A DNA stretch of 64,000 nt from positions 1-64,000 of the forward strand of contig NZ_NEWD01000007.1 in assembly GCF_002234915.1 (NCBI RefSeq), in the 5' to 3' direction. The notes beneath the pieces are model-generated. The model had not been told where the DNA came from. It saw nothing but the letters and a program-made list of their open reading frames with translations, and made no database searches. Below, piece by piece: positions 27,495 to 37,046 of this stretch (position 1 is the stretch's first letter; every line of letters starts with the position of its first letter). The stretch comes from Bifidobacterium vansinderenii (GTDB lineage: Bacteria; Actinomycetota; Actinomycetes; Actinomycetales; Bifidobacteriaceae). A program made the translations under genes and the position numbers.

Positions 27495-28853
27495 ATGACA
27501 TTGAGTGCAGCGCCCGAATGGGCTTTCTCATCGGAAACCGGACGAAACAACTATGCGCGGGCATGCGAACAGTATCCGGCGCAGTGCATCGTCGATCTCA
27601 AGGCATTGCGTGACAACATGCGCCATCTGGTCGACGTGGTCGGCGGACCGGAATCCAAGACCGCGGTGATGGGCGTGGTCAAGGCCGACGCCTACGGACA
27701 CGGACTGATCCCCGCCGCGCTCGCCGCGCTCGCCGGCGGCGCCACATGGCTCGGCACCGCGCAGTCGCACGAGGCGCTGCTGCTGCGCCAGGCCGGCATT
27801 GGACCGGACCGCTGCCATATTCTCACGTGGGTGTACAACGGCCGCAACGTGCCGTTCGACAAGCTCATCGAAAACGACATCGACATCTCCATCGGTTCCA
27901 AGGCCGGCATCGAAGCCGCCGCCGAGGCCGCGCGCAAGGTGGGCAAGACCGCACGCGTGCACGTGAAGGTCGACTCCGGATTCGGCCGCAACGGCTTCAC
28001 CGAGGAGACGTTCGACGCGGCGCTCAAGCGCTTCGTGGAGCTCTCGCACGAGGGCGTGTTCCACATCGTGGGCCAGTGGAGCCACCTCGCCGTGGCCGAC
28101 TCGCCCGACGTTCCCGAATTCGTGGCGTCCACCGACCGTCAGATCGAGCATTTCAACGCGTTCACCGCACGCATGGAAAAGGCCGGCATCGCCCCCGAGA
28201 TCCGTCACCTCGCCAACACGGCGGCCACGCTCGACCGTCCCGAGATCCACTTCGAGCTCACCCGTCCGGGCATCGGCCTGTACGGCTACGAGCCCGACCC
28301 GGCCATGGGCACCCCCTCCACGTGGGATCTCAAGCCCGCCATGACGCTGCAGGCGCAGCTCGGCACCGTCAAGCACGTTGAGGCCGGCCACGGCATCTCC
28401 TACGGCCGCACCTACCTGACCCCCGACGACACGTCCACCGCCATCGTGCCGATCGGCTACGCGGACGGCATCCACCGCTCCGCCTCCGGATTCGACATGC
28501 AGGGCGCCAAGCACGTGCAGAAGACCGGCGGTCCGGTGCGCGTGATGACGAACGAGGGCCCCAAGGTCTACCACGTGTCCGGCCGCGTGTGCATGGACCA
28601 GTTCATGATCGACCTGCACGGCAAGTGCGAGGACCTCAACGTGCACGAGGGCGACACCGTGGTGCTGTTCGGCCCCGGACGCGGTGAGGATCACGCCGAG
28701 CCGACCGCCGACGACTGGGCCCGCGCCGCCGGTACGATCAGCTACGAGATCTTCACCTGCCTGCGCAACCGCATTCCGCGCCTCTACCTGCACGCGGCCG
28801 AGGTGCTGCCGCCCGAGGATCTGGCCAAGCTCGACCCGGCGTCGCTGCTGTAG
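27495..28853 (+). CDS. alr: alanine racemase
   Basis: It supplies D-alanine for peptidoglycan and is PLP dependent. PLP-binding Lys63 lies in VVKADAYGHG, the phosphate-binding region near HLANTAATL, and the second catalytic base Tyr in PIGYADGIHR. SGRVCMDQFMID is also typical. At 452 residues it is longer than most, with an N-terminal extension of about 30 and an insertion around AKHVQKTGGPVRVM. The ATG at 27495 lacks a strong RBS. The gene ends 8 bp before dgt; alr-dgt-dnaG form one unit. Confidence 0.94.
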   Translation: MTLSAAPEWAFSSETGRNNYARACEQYPAQCIVDLKALRDNMRHLVDVVGGPESKTAVMGVVKADAYGHGLIPAALAALAGGATWLGTAQSHEALLLRQAGIGPDRCHILTWVYNGRNVPFDKLIENDIDISIGSKAGIEAAAEAARKVGKTARVHVKVDSGFGRNGFTEETFDAALKRFVELSHEGVFHIVGQWSHLAVADSPDVPEFVASTDRQIEHFNAFTARMEKAGIAPEIRHLANTAATLDRPEIHFELTRPGIGLYGYEPDPAMGTPSTWDLKPAMTLQAQLGTVKHVEAGHGISYGRTYLTPDDTSTAIVPIGYADGIHRSASGFDMQGAKHVQKTGGPVRVMTNEGPKVYHVSGRVCMDQFMIDLHGKCEDLNVHEGDTVVLFGPGRGEDHAEPTADDWARAAGTISYEIFTCLRNRIPRLYLHAAEVLPPEDLAKLDPASLL

Positions 28854-28861
28854 GACTCGGC

Positions 28862-30217
28862 ATGGGCATCGGGGGAGTGGACGACCTTACGAAAGCGTGT
28901 GCCGCCCGGACTTTTGACGACGGCTACACCGCGTTCGACCGGGAACGCTGGGCGGTCGAGCCGCCGAAGACCAGCACGCGCACCGCGTTCCAGCGCGATC
29001 GCGCCCGCGTCATCCACTCCTCGGCGTTCCGCCGTCTCGGCGCGAAAACCCAAGTGCTGGTGGCCGGCAGCGACGACTTCGCCCGCACCCGGCTCACCCA
29101 CACGCTTGAGGTGGCGCAGATCGGCCGTCAGATCGCCGAATCCCTAGGCTCCAACCCCGACGTGGTCGACTGCGCCTGCCTGGCGCACGATCTGGGCCAT
29201 CCGCCGTTCGGCCACAACGGCGAGCGCGCGCTGGCCTCGCTGGCCGGCGGCATCGGCGGGTTCGAGGGCAACGCGCAGACCCTGCGTCTGCTCACCCGGC
29301 TTGAACCGAAGTTCTTCTTGCCGGATGGCCGCTCCGCCGGGGTGAATCTGACCCGCACGTCACTCGATGCCGCAGTGAAATACCCGTGGACGGCGGCCGA
29401 CGCACCCCTGCGCGCGGACGGCACGCGCAGCCCGAAGTTCTGCGTGTACCCGGACGATCTGCCGATGTTCCAATGGCTCAAACGGGACAATCCCCACTGC
29501 GTGAAACCGACGACGACGGCGAAGCCGGTGGAATGCCAGATCATGGATCTGTCCGACGACATCGCGTACAGCGTGCACGACGTGGAGGACGGCATCGTCT
29601 GCGGTTCGATCAATCCCACACTGCTGCACGACGGTCACGTGATCGACGCGATCGTGGAATCCGCGCGGCAGTGGTACGGCGAGACGTGGGACGGCGACGG
29701 GCTGGTCCGCGCGTTCGACCGTCTTCGTGCGGCGGGCATGCTGCCCGAACGATTCGACGGTTCACGCCGATCGCTGGCCGTGCTCAAGAACCTCACCAGC
29801 GCGCAGATCGGCCGGTTCGCCGACTCGGTGGAGCGCGCCACGCGCGAACGGCATGGCAGCGGTCCGCTCACGCGGTATCACGCGTCGCTGGTCATTCCCG
29901 AAGAGACGGCGTACGAGATCACGGCGCTCAAGGGCGTGGCCGTGCACTTCGTGATGGCGCCGCACGAGAACGACGCCATGCATCGGCGGCAACGGCGGAT
30001 CATCGAGGAACTGGTCGATGCGCTGATGGACGGCACGACCACCGCGGACGGCGGTCGCAGCCCGTCGCCGCTGCTCGAACCCGTGTTCCTCGACGACTGG
30101 CGCCGCGCGTCCGACGACAATGAACGACTGCGCGTGGCCATCGACCAGGTGGCCAGCCTCACCGACACCTCCGCCATGACCCTGCACCGTCGGCTGCACG
30201 GGATGGAACGCGGGTAG
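28862..30217 (+). CDS. dgt: deoxyguanosinetriphosphate triphosphohydrolase-like protein
   Basis: It removes triphosphate from dGTP or other dNTPs. The 451-residue HD-domain protein has RLTHTLEVAQ and the metal-binding HD motif in CLAHDLGHPPFGHNGE, then LSDDIAYSVHDVEDG with the fourth ligand. It resembles the actinobacterial dGTPase-like group. The gene sits between alr (8-bp gap) and dnaG (11-bp gap), a link of nucleotide-pool control to replication priming. Confidence 0.93.
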   Translation: MGIGGVDDLTKACAARTFDDGYTAFDRERWAVEPPKTSTRTAFQRDRARVIHSSAFRRLGAKTQVLVAGSDDFARTRLTHTLEVAQIGRQIAESLGSNPDVVDCACLAHDLGHPPFGHNGERALASLAGGIGGFEGNAQTLRLLTRLEPKFFLPDGRSAGVNLTRTSLDAAVKYPWTAADAPLRADGTRSPKFCVYPDDLPMFQWLKRDNPHCVKPTTTAKPVECQIMDLSDDIAYSVHDVEDGIVCGSINPTLLHDGHVIDAIVESARQWYGETWDGDGLVRAFDRLRAAGMLPERFDGSRRSLAVLKNLTSAQIGRFADSVERATRERHGSGPLTRYHASLVIPEETAYEITALKGVAVHFVMAPHENDAMHRRQRRIIEELVDALMDGTTTADGGRSPSPLLEPVFLDDWRRASDDNERLRVAIDQVASLTDTSAMTLHRRLHGMERG

Positions 30218-30228
30218 ACTGGAGCGTT

Positions 30229-32364
30229 ATGCCGGGATTGATTCTGAAAGAAGACATTGAGAAAGTACGCGCCGCAGCCGACCTGTACGACATCGTCTCC
30301 GCCGACGTCACATTGAAGCCGTCGGGTTCCGGCACCTACATGGGCCTGTGCCCGTTCCATGACGAGAAGACGCCAAGCTTCTCCGTACGCCCCGGACTCG
30401 GCGCATGGCACTGCTTCGGCTGCGGTCTCGGCGGCGACGTGTTCAAATACGTGGAACAGTCCGAAAACGTCGGATTCGCCGACGCCGTGGAGATCCTCGC
30501 CGACAAATACCACATCGAACTGCGCTACGACTCCAACCAGCCGCAGCAGCGTCAAGGCTCCAAACGTTCCCGACTGCTCGAGGCCAACGAGGTCGCGCAG
30601 AAGTTCTTCGTCTCCCAGATCATGAGCAAGGAGGCGCTCGCCGCGCGCAAGCTGCTCGCCGGCCGCAACTTCTCACAGGCCGACTGCGAACGCTTCGGCT
30701 GCGGGTACGCGCCGCAGGGCTGGGACAATCTGGTCCGTCATCTCGCGTCGAAGGGCTTCACACAGCAGGAGATGCTCGACGCCGGTCTCGCCCGTCAGGG
30801 TCAGCGCGGCGTGTACGACTATTTTCGCGGCCGCGTGACGTGGCCGATCCGCGACGCCACCGGCCGTACGCTCGGCTTCGGCGCGCGCAAGCTGTTCGAC
30901 GACGACACGATCCAGGCGAAGTACATCAATACGCCCGACACCACGCTCTATCACAAGAACCAGGTGCTGTACGGCCTTGATCTGGCCAAGGCGAACATCG
31001 TGAAGAAGCGTCAGGTGGTGATCGTCGAGGGGTACACCGACGTGATGGCCTGCCATCTGGCCGGCGTGGACACGGCCGTCGCCACGTGCGGTACGGCGTT
31101 CGGCAACGAGCATGCGAAGATCGTGCGCCGTCTGATCTCCGACGACAAGCTCGGCGCGTTGCAGCTGATCGGTCCGGGCAAGAACCATACGTCGCGCGTG
31201 GTGTTCACGTTCGACGGCGACGCGGCCGGGCAGAAGGCCGCGCTGCATGCGTTCGGCCTCGATGGCGCGTTCCTGTCGCAGACGTTCGTGGCCGTGGCCG
31301 ACAACAATCTCGACCCGTGCGATCTGCGCATCCAGCAGGGGGATACGGCCGTGCGTCGTCTGGTGGAGAACGCGTCGCCGTTGTATGACTTCGTGATCAA
31401 CGCGGCGATCGACCAGTTCGGCACCGAGTATACGACCGGGCAGATGGGGGCGGTGAAGGCCGTGGCGCCGATCATCGCGCAAATTCGCGACCGTTCGCTG
31501 GTCGACATGTATGCGCGCAAGGCGGCCCGTCGCATCGGCGTGGATTTGGACGTGATGATTCGCGAGGTGCAGACGGCTCGGCGTCGTCTGCGTGTGCGCG
31601 ACGAGGACGCGTATGCTCCGCGTGGCAACCGGTACGGCAATAATGGCGGCGGCGATCGGTTCGGCGATCGTTTTGGTGATGGGTATGGCGACGAGCGTGG
31701 CACGGTCAGTCCGGCCAGGCGTCGTCAGATCGAGCATCAGGACGCGCTCATGCAGGGCTACTACCGGGTGGATGACGCGGTGTTCATCTGCGAACAGCAG
31801 TTCATGGGGATTCTGATTCAGGTGCCGCGCGCGGTGAACCGCGATCTGTTCTCGCGTTTGGACGAGGAGAGTTTTACTACGCCGGTGTTCCGGTCGCTGT
31901 ATCAGGCGTTGGAGGCGGCCGGTGGATTGCCTCCGGACGAGACGCCGCAGGGACTGTGGCTGCATAACCTGTCGAAGGCGGCCGGTCCAATGCTTGAGCA
32001 GGTGATCAACGAGCTTGCCGTGATGCCGCTGCCGTTGCCGAACTTGGACAAGGGGGTCGCCGGTTCCGGCTCGGGTTCGGGGGCTAACGGGATGGTGCCC
32101 GGCCCCGATGGGCCGATCGACCCGCAGGCCAACGGCGCCGCGAACCCGATGCGCCCGGCCAGCGAGGCCGAACGACAGTACGCGTCGGAACTGCTGGTGC
32201 GTCTGCTCGACATGGCGTGCATGCGCAGGATCGCCATGTGGAAGCGGCGCATGAACCTGTTGCCGGAGGGGGAGGAGAAGTTCCGTCTGCTCGGCGAGAT
32301 CACCAAGCAGGAGGCCGCCCGCAAGAACCTTCAGGCCGAAATCTACGGCAACACGGTCGGCTGA
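30229..32364 (+). CDS. dnaG: DNA primase DnaG
   Basis: It makes RNA primers at the replication fork. The CHC2-type zinc finger uses CPFH (41-44) and CFGC (62-65). The primase core carries the GYAPQGW-like region, TOPRIM motif VVIVEGYTDVMA and acidic FTFDGDAAGQKA. The C-terminal helicase-binding domain follows a Gly/Asn/Asp-rich linker near 470-495. At 711 residues it is slightly longer than usual, with an insertion of about 20 residues in the TOPRIM region (LGALQLIGPGKNHTS). It is the last gene of the alr-dgt-dnaG unit and ends just before repeat B1. Confidence 0.96.
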   Translation: MPGLILKEDIEKVRAAADLYDIVSADVTLKPSGSGTYMGLCPFHDEKTPSFSVRPGLGAWHCFGCGLGGDVFKYVEQSENVGFADAVEILADKYHIELRYDSNQPQQRQGSKRSRLLEANEVAQKFFVSQIMSKEALAARKLLAGRNFSQADCERFGCGYAPQGWDNLVRHLASKGFTQQEMLDAGLARQGQRGVYDYFRGRVTWPIRDATGRTLGFGARKLFDDDTIQAKYINTPDTTLYHKNQVLYGLDLAKANIVKKRQVVIVEGYTDVMACHLAGVDTAVATCGTAFGNEHAKIVRRLISDDKLGALQLIGPGKNHTSRVVFTFDGDAAGQKAALHAFGLDGAFLSQTFVAVADNNLDPCDLRIQQGDTAVRRLVENASPLYDFVINAAIDQFGTEYTTGQMGAVKAVAPIIAQIRDRSLVDMYARKAARRIGVDLDVMIREVQTARRRLRVRDEDAYAPRGNRYGNNGGGDRFGDRFGDGYGDERGTVSPARRRQIEHQDALMQGYYRVDDAVFICEQQFMGILIQVPRAVNRDLFSRLDEESFTTPVFRSLYQALEAAGGLPPDETPQGLWLHNLSKAAGPMLEQVINELAVMPLPLPNLDKGVAGSGSGSGANGMVPGPDGPIDPQANGAANPMRPASEAERQYASELLVRLLDMACMRRIAMWKRRMNLLPEGEEKFRLLGEITKQEAARKNLQAEIYGNTVG

Positions 32365-32377
32365 GTTTTCATTCCTA

Positions 32378-32562
32378 GGCTTCCCCTTGAGGGGAAGCTG
32401 GCAGCCGAAGGCTGACTGATGAGGTGACCGCCGTCGAAGATGGCAAGCACGTGTCGGCGTAGCCGATTCCATATTGAGTCGGCTACGCCGACACGTTACT
32501 TCGCCTACGGCGATTCACCTCATCAGTCTGCTGTGCAGACAGCTTCCCCTCAAGGGGAAGCC
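32378..32562. repeat. 185-bp palindromic composite element B1
   Basis: Outer ends GGCTTCCCCTTGAGGGGAAG lie in inverted orientation at both edges. Next come CTG plus a small hairpin (left GCAGCCGAAGGCTG, right TCTGCTGTGCAGA) and the conserved CTGATGAGGTGA (right: TCACCTCATCAG). The centre is a hairpin with 16-bp arms GTGTCGGCGTAGCCGA and TCGGCTACGCCGACAC around TTCCATATTGAG. It separates dnaG from the convergent lacI-type gene. Confidence 0.85.
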
Positions 32563-32571
32563 TGCGGGCAT

Positions 32572-33606
32572 CTACCGTGCGAGGACCGAATCGGCCTCGA
32601 CCACGGTTACGGGGAGGGTGATCTGACGGCTCCTGGCATACGGGTCGCCGGTACGGTCCTCGCCGCGCGCCCCGATCTGGTCGAGCAGGTTCCTCGCCGC
32701 CTCACGGCCCAGCGCCTGCGGATCCTGCTCCAGCAGATAGATGCCGTCCTGCACGTACTGCGACCAGCGCCAGTCGTCGAAGCTCACCAGACCGACGTCA
32801 TTCGGGAATCGAATCCCCAATGTTTTCAACGCGGCGAGGATATCGAACAGCAGCGGTCCCATCAGGGACACGAGCACCGTCCGTCCGCTGAGATGATCGA
32901 GCGTGGTGCGGATCCGCCGCTCCAGCCAGTCCTGATCGTGCGAATCGGCCTCGACCGGCACCATGAGCACATGCCGTTCCTCGGCGGCACTGGCGAATCC
33001 GGCCACACGCGCCGCCTGTGCGGAGATCTCGCTGCGCGTGCGGCTGAGCACAACGATGTTGTCGTACCCCATGTCGGCCAGCGTCAGTCCCATGCGATGG
33101 CACGACTCCTCGTTGTCGGCCACCACCTTGGCCACGCCGTCCGGCTGGTCGGCGCATTCGCGGTCGACCATGACCAGCGGCGTGCGCGACGAGACGATTG
33201 GCTCGTAGGCGGCGAACTCGCGCGCATTCGGCTGGATGATCAGTCCGTCGACCTCCTGAGAGAGCAGACGGTTGATCTCGTCGTGCTCCTGCGTGGTGGA
33301 ATTGTTGGCGTTCATGAGCATCACGTCGTATCCGGCCGGCTGCAGTTGGGCGTAGATGCCGCTGAACAGCAGCGACGAGAACACGTTGGAGATGTCGGCC
33401 ACGATCACGCCCACCACGTGCGTGGACTGCTGCCGCATGCGTCGGGCGGACGCGCTGGGCCGGTATTCGAGCCGGTCGACGGTCTCCTGGATGCGCGTAC
33501 GCGTGGCTTGGCTCATCTTGCCGTAGTTGCCGTTAATGAATCGCGAGACCGTGGTCACCGAAACCTGCGCCTCGCGTGCGATGTCGGCAATGGTTACCTT
33601 GGCCAT
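32572..33606 (-). CDS. LacI family transcriptional regulator
   Basis: The 344-residue protein has the LacI helix-turn-helix at the N-terminus (VTIADIAREAQVSVTTVSRF) and hinge helix YRPSASARRMRQ. A periplasmic-binding-protein-like effector domain follows (VVGVIVADISNVFSS, GLIIQPNA, DVGLVSFDDW). It is divergent from an SDR dehydrogenase, with a GntP-type permease beyond, so it probably controls sugar-acid use through the two TATCGATA palindromes between the genes. ATG 33606 has AAGAAGGAG upstream. The effector is unknown. Confidence 0.92.
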   Translation of the reverse strand: MAKVTIADIAREAQVSVTTVSRFINGNYGKMSQATRTRIQETVDRLEYRPSASARRMRQQSTHVVGVIVADISNVFSSLLFSGIYAQLQPAGYDVMLMNANNSTTQEHDEINRLLSQEVDGLIIQPNAREFAAYEPIVSSRTPLVMVDRECADQPDGVAKVVADNEESCHRMGLTLADMGYDNIVVLSRTRSEISAQAARVAGFASAAEERHVLMVPVEADSHDQDWLERRIRTTLDHLSGRTVLVSLMGPLLFDILAALKTLGIRFPNDVGLVSFDDWRWSQYVQDGIYLLEQDPQALGREAARNLLDQIGARGEDRTGDPYARSRQITLPVTVVEADSVLAR

Positions 33607-33720
33607 GATGCTCCTTCTTTGCGGGCGTTCGGGGGTCTCTAGTGCGAGTCTAATGCGTTTCCGACGGCCGGCCGGGGTGTGTTTTCGAAAAACGGTGACA
33701 AATTGCGGCAACACGCCGTA

Positions 33721-33815
33721 TTGACATGATTTATGACTCGGGTATATCTTTAGGGTATCGATACACCACAACGAATGCAAAGAAGTTTATCAACGTTAGG
33801 GTATCGATAACCTAA
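33721..33815 (+). promoter_or_regulatory. promoter with two LacI-type operators
   Basis: A promoter TTGACA (33721-33726), 16-bp spacer and TATATC (33743-33748) faces the SDR gene. Two palindromes follow: GTATCGATAC (33755-33764) just after the -10 and TTAGGGTATCGATAACCTAA (33796-33815, 18 of 20 symmetric), 46 bp centre to centre. Placement after the promoter fits repression by roadblock. The adjacent LacI protein is the likely binder. Confidence 0.8.
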
Positions 33816-33922
33816 GTTTTGACCGGTCGACGACAGTGCGGTGACGCAGCAGAATCGTCCGGCCGGACCAGATACGACAACCAACGGGACACCAAACCGA
33901 CCGACCATCAAAGGAGAGCATC

Positions 33923-34696
33923 ATGGCCGAGTTTTCCATCAAGAGCTTCGATCTGACCGACAAGGTCGTCCTCATCACCGGCGGCGCCAGCGGACTGGGC
34001 CAGTACTATACGCAGGCCGTCAGCAAGGTCGGCGCCGACGTGTTCATCGTCTCCTACGACCAGCAGGGCTGGGAGGAGACCCGCGCCGCCGTCGAGGCCA
34101 ACGGGCGCAAGGCCGTCTTCATGCTGCAGGACATCACCGAACCCGGCGCCGCCAAGAAGATCGTCGACCGCGCCATGGAGGAGTTCGGCCGCATCGACGT
34201 GCTCATCAACAACGCCGGCATGCAGCGCCGCCACGATCTCGTCGACTTCCCCGACTCCGACTGGAAGGCCGTGATCGAACTCAACCTCAACGCGCTGTAC
34301 TACCTCTCGCACGAGGTCGCCAAGATCATGATCAAGCAGAACAGCGGCAAGATCGTGAACATCGGATCCATGCAGTCCTACCGCGCCGGCAAGTTCATCT
34401 ACCCGTACGCCGCCAGCAAGCACGCCGTCATGGGCCTCACCCGCGCCTACGCCGACGCGCTCGCGCCGCACAACATCCAGGTCAACGGCCTGGCGCCCGG
34501 CTACATCAACACCCCCATGACCAAGGCCCTGCAGGAGGACCCGGTGCGCAGCGTGGAGATCCGCGAGCACATTCCCGCCGGACACTGGGGCGAGCCCAAG
34601 GAGCTCATGGGCGCCATGGTGTTCCTTTGCTCCGCCGCCTCCGACTACATCAACGGCGTGATGCTCCCCGTCGACGGCGGCTACCTGCTGCGCTAG
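33923..34696 (+). CDS. SDR family oxidoreductase, gluconate 5-dehydrogenase/KduD-like
   Basis: The 257-residue short-chain dehydrogenase has the cofactor motif TGGASGLG, NNAG in the fourth strand, catalytic Ser in NIGSMQSY and YAASK. It resembles gluconate 5-dehydrogenase and 2-deoxy-D-gluconate 3-dehydrogenase (KduD) sequences. Control by a LacI-type regulator and the nearby GntP permease suggest sugar-acid metabolism. AAAGGAG precedes the ATG by 7 bases. Exact substrate is not resolved. Confidence 0.85.
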   Translation: MAEFSIKSFDLTDKVVLITGGASGLGQYYTQAVSKVGADVFIVSYDQQGWEETRAAVEANGRKAVFMLQDITEPGAAKKIVDRAMEEFGRIDVLINNAGMQRRHDLVDFPDSDWKAVIELNLNALYYLSHEVAKIMIKQNSGKIVNIGSMQSYRAGKFIYPYAASKHAVMGLTRAYADALAPHNIQVNGLAPGYINTPMTKALQEDPVRSVEIREHIPAGHWGEPKELMGAMVFLCSAASDYINGVMLPVDGGYLLR

Positions 34697-34721
34697 TTGT
34701 TCCCGCACGCGGGCTCCTCTC

Positions 34722-34907
34722 GGCTTCCCCTTGAGGGGAAGCTGTCTGCGCAGCAGACTGATGAGGTGAATCGCCGTCGAAGACGGCACAAGCACGGATC
34801 GGCGTAGCCGATTCCATATTGAGTCGGCTACGCCGACATATGCTTCGCCTACGGCGGTCACCTCATCAGTCAACCTTCGGCTGCCAGCTTCCCCTCAAGG
34901 GGAAGCC
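34722..34907. repeat. 186-bp palindromic composite element B2
   Basis: It is nearly the same length as B1 and has the same ends and the same central hairpin (TCGGCGTAGCCGA, TTCCATATTGAG, TCGGCTACGCCGA) in the same orientation. The two outer small hairpins are exchanged: left is TCTGCGCAGCAGA, right is CCTTCGGCTG. It lies between the SDR and GntP genes, so B1 and B2 bracket the lacI-SDR pair. Confidence 0.85.
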
Positions 34908-34962
34908 GGGAACCATATTCGTTCATCTATCCATCACCCAGAGCTAGCAAAGGAGCTGACTC

Positions 34963-36297
34963 ATGCCTCTGGTCATCGTGGCCTGCGCCGTCGCGGTCCT
35001 CATCTTCCTTATCGTCAAACTCAAGCTCAACACGTTCGTCTCGCTGGTCATCGTCTCGTTCCTCACCGCGCTCGTACTGCAGATCCCGGTGGACAAGATC
35101 CCCACCACCATCGAGACCGGCATCGGCGGCCAGCTCGGCCACCTCGCCGTGATCTTCGGCTTCGGCTCCATGCTCGGTAAGCTCGTCTCCGACTCCGGCG
35201 GCGGCCACCGCATCGCCATGACGCTGATCAAGCGCTTCGGCCGCAAGCACATCCAGATCGCCGTGGTGCTCGCCTCGTTCATCGTGGGCATCGCCCTGTT
35301 CTTCGAGGTCGGCCTCGTGGTGCTGCTGCCGATCATCTTCGTGATCGCCCGCGAGCTCGACATGCCGCTCATGTTCCTCGGCATCCCCATGGCCATCACA
35401 CTCAACGTGGCGCACGCGTTCCTGCCGCCGCACCCCGCGCCCACCGCCATCACTTCCACGCTCGGCGCCAACATGGGCCACGTGCTGCTCTACGGCATCA
35501 TCGTCTCCATCCCCACCATCATCGTGGCCGGACCGCTGTTCAACTTGCTGCTGCACAAGTTCAGGCCCGACCTGTACCACACCGACGTCGAAGTGACCGC
35601 GCTCGGCGAGTTCAAGGAGTTCAAGGAGGAGGACACCCCCGGCTTCGGCATCTCCGTCGTCACCTCCATGATGCCGGTCATCCTCATCGCCGTGGCCACC
35701 ATCTGCTCGTTCGTGCTGCCCGAAGGCAACGTCGTCAACGAGGTGATCCAGTTCGTGGGTGCACCCGACGCCGCCATGCTGCTGTCCATGCTGTTCGCCG
35801 TGTGGACCATGGGCCTGGCCCGCAAGCGCACCATGGCCGACATCGCCGGTAGCATGACCGAATCCGTCAAGCAGATCGCCATGATGCTGCTCATCATCGG
35901 CGGTGGCGGTGCCTTCAAGCAGGTGCTCGTCGACGGCGGCATCTCCGACTACATCTCCACCATGTTCTCCAACATCAACATGCCGCCGCTGATCGCCGCC
36001 TGGCTCGTGGCCGCCGTGCTGCGCGTGTGCCTCGGCTCCGCCACGGTCGCCTCGCTCACCGCCGCCGGCCTGGTGGCTCCGATGGTCGCCATGTCCGGCG
36101 TGAATCCGGCGCTCATGGTGCTGGCCGTCGGTGCGGGCTCCGTGATCGCCGACCATGTGAACGACGCCGGCTTCTGGATGATCAAGGAGTACTTCGGCCT
36201 CTCGCTCAAGGAGACGTTCATGTCGTGGACGGCCGCCACCACCGTGATGTCGGTGATGGGCCTGATCTCCGTGCTCACGCTCTCCCTGTTCGTGTGA
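34963..36297 (+). CDS. GntP family permease (gluconate/sugar acid symporter)
   Basis: The 444-residue membrane protein has about 12-14 helices and GntP family signatures: GGGHRIAMTLIKRFGRKH, FFEVGLVVLLPIIF and FLPPHPAPTAI. It imports gluconate or related acids with protons. AAAGGAG lies 7 bases before the ATG. It may share LacI-type control with the SDR gene, though repeat B2 separates them. Its last 23 bp overlap the convergent DNA glycosylase gene. Confidence 0.92.
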   Translation: MPLVIVACAVAVLIFLIVKLKLNTFVSLVIVSFLTALVLQIPVDKIPTTIETGIGGQLGHLAVIFGFGSMLGKLVSDSGGGHRIAMTLIKRFGRKHIQIAVVLASFIVGIALFFEVGLVVLLPIIFVIARELDMPLMFLGIPMAITLNVAHAFLPPHPAPTAITSTLGANMGHVLLYGIIVSIPTIIVAGPLFNLLLHKFRPDLYHTDVEVTALGEFKEFKEEDTPGFGISVVTSMMPVILIAVATICSFVLPEGNVVNEVIQFVGAPDAAMLLSMLFAVWTMGLARKRTMADIAGSMTESVKQIAMMLLIIGGGGAFKQVLVDGGISDYISTMFSNINMPPLIAAWLVAAVLRVCLGSATVASLTAAGLVAPMVAMSGVNPALMVLAVGAGSVIADHVNDAGFWMIKEYFGLSLKETFMSWTAATTVMSVMGLISVLTLSLFV

Positions 36298-36823
36298 TCG
36301 CTTCGACGACCACCTGATATGCGGCTGTCAGATCTGGCAGCCGCATTCTTGCGTTCGCAGGGCTCGTGGACGGCAGGGGAGTCATGGGAACGTCGATGCC
36401 CGCGCTCGCAAGATGCGGCGCGCAAAGTCTTCGATACAGCTGTGCCGCCTTGCCTCCGGTCGTGAATACATGTGCGATGCGCGACGCTCGGATGATCGGT
36501 GCAAGATCGTTCGGCACGGCGTTGCGAATCGACGAATCACTGGCGCCCACGATGTCGCATTCGGCGATCACGTCCCACAACGCGAACCGATGATCCAATG
36601 CGAACTCACGTCGTGCCTCCGGTTCGGCGGCGGGCGTCGGCTCGTCGAACAGCGCGGCCATCACCGGCCAGAACCGGTTCTGCGGATGCATGTAGTAGAA
36701 CGACGCCTCGCGCGACTTCGGACTCGGCATCGAACCGAGGATCAGCACGCGCGAATCCGCATCCCACACCGGGCCGAACCCGTGGGTCACGTGGAGAAGG
36801 GGAGAACTTGGGTGCATGGCCAT
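36275..36823 (-). CDS. DNA-deoxyinosine glycosylase, uracil-DNA glycosylase superfamily
   Basis: The 182-residue protein matches UDG family 6 (hypoxanthine-DNA glycosylase). The N-terminal active-site region is LILGSMPSPKSREASFYYMHPQNRFW, shown here as LILGSMPSPKSREASF and YYMHPQNRFW. A central ALWDVIAECDIVGASDSSIRN follows, with a C-terminal LPSTSPANA loop that inserts into the minor groove. It probably excises deaminated bases. The gene overlaps the 3' end of the GntP gene by 23 bp in convergent orientation. Confidence 0.85.
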   Translation of the reverse strand: MAMHPSSPLLHVTHGFGPVWDADSRVLILGSMPSPKSREASFYYMHPQNRFWPVMAALFDEPTPAAEPEARREFALDHRFALWDVIAECDIVGASDSSIRNAVPNDLAPIIRASRIAHVFTTGGKAAQLYRRLCAPHLASAGIDVPMTPLPSTSPANARMRLPDLTAAYQVVVEAITRTGRA

Positions 36824-36839
36824 GGTGTCTAGCGTAATT

Positions 36840-36920
36840 GCGGTTCACAAATCGAAGAAACCTCGGGATGGGTGTTGAAAATCCGCGGCACGATTTCCAT
36901 ATCTTCGATTTGTGAACCGC
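36840..36920. repeat. 81-bp inverted-repeat element, copy 1
   Basis: GCGGTTCACAAATCGAAGA (36840-36858) is perfectly inverted at 36902-36920, leaving a 43-bp loop. It is one of two copies with identical arms and identical total length but different loops. Immediately upstream of the glycosylase gene start. No reading frame is evident. Confidence 0.85.
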
Positions 36921-37046
36921 TTCTTCTGAGGCGTCGTCCGCAAACGTTCCCTATTGGTGCTTTTTATTCGGATTCTTTCAAAAATTCCGAGGATATGTTC
37001 GATTCTGTGCGTGTTGTGGTTCTTGAATCTGAAGAATGGTGGAATT

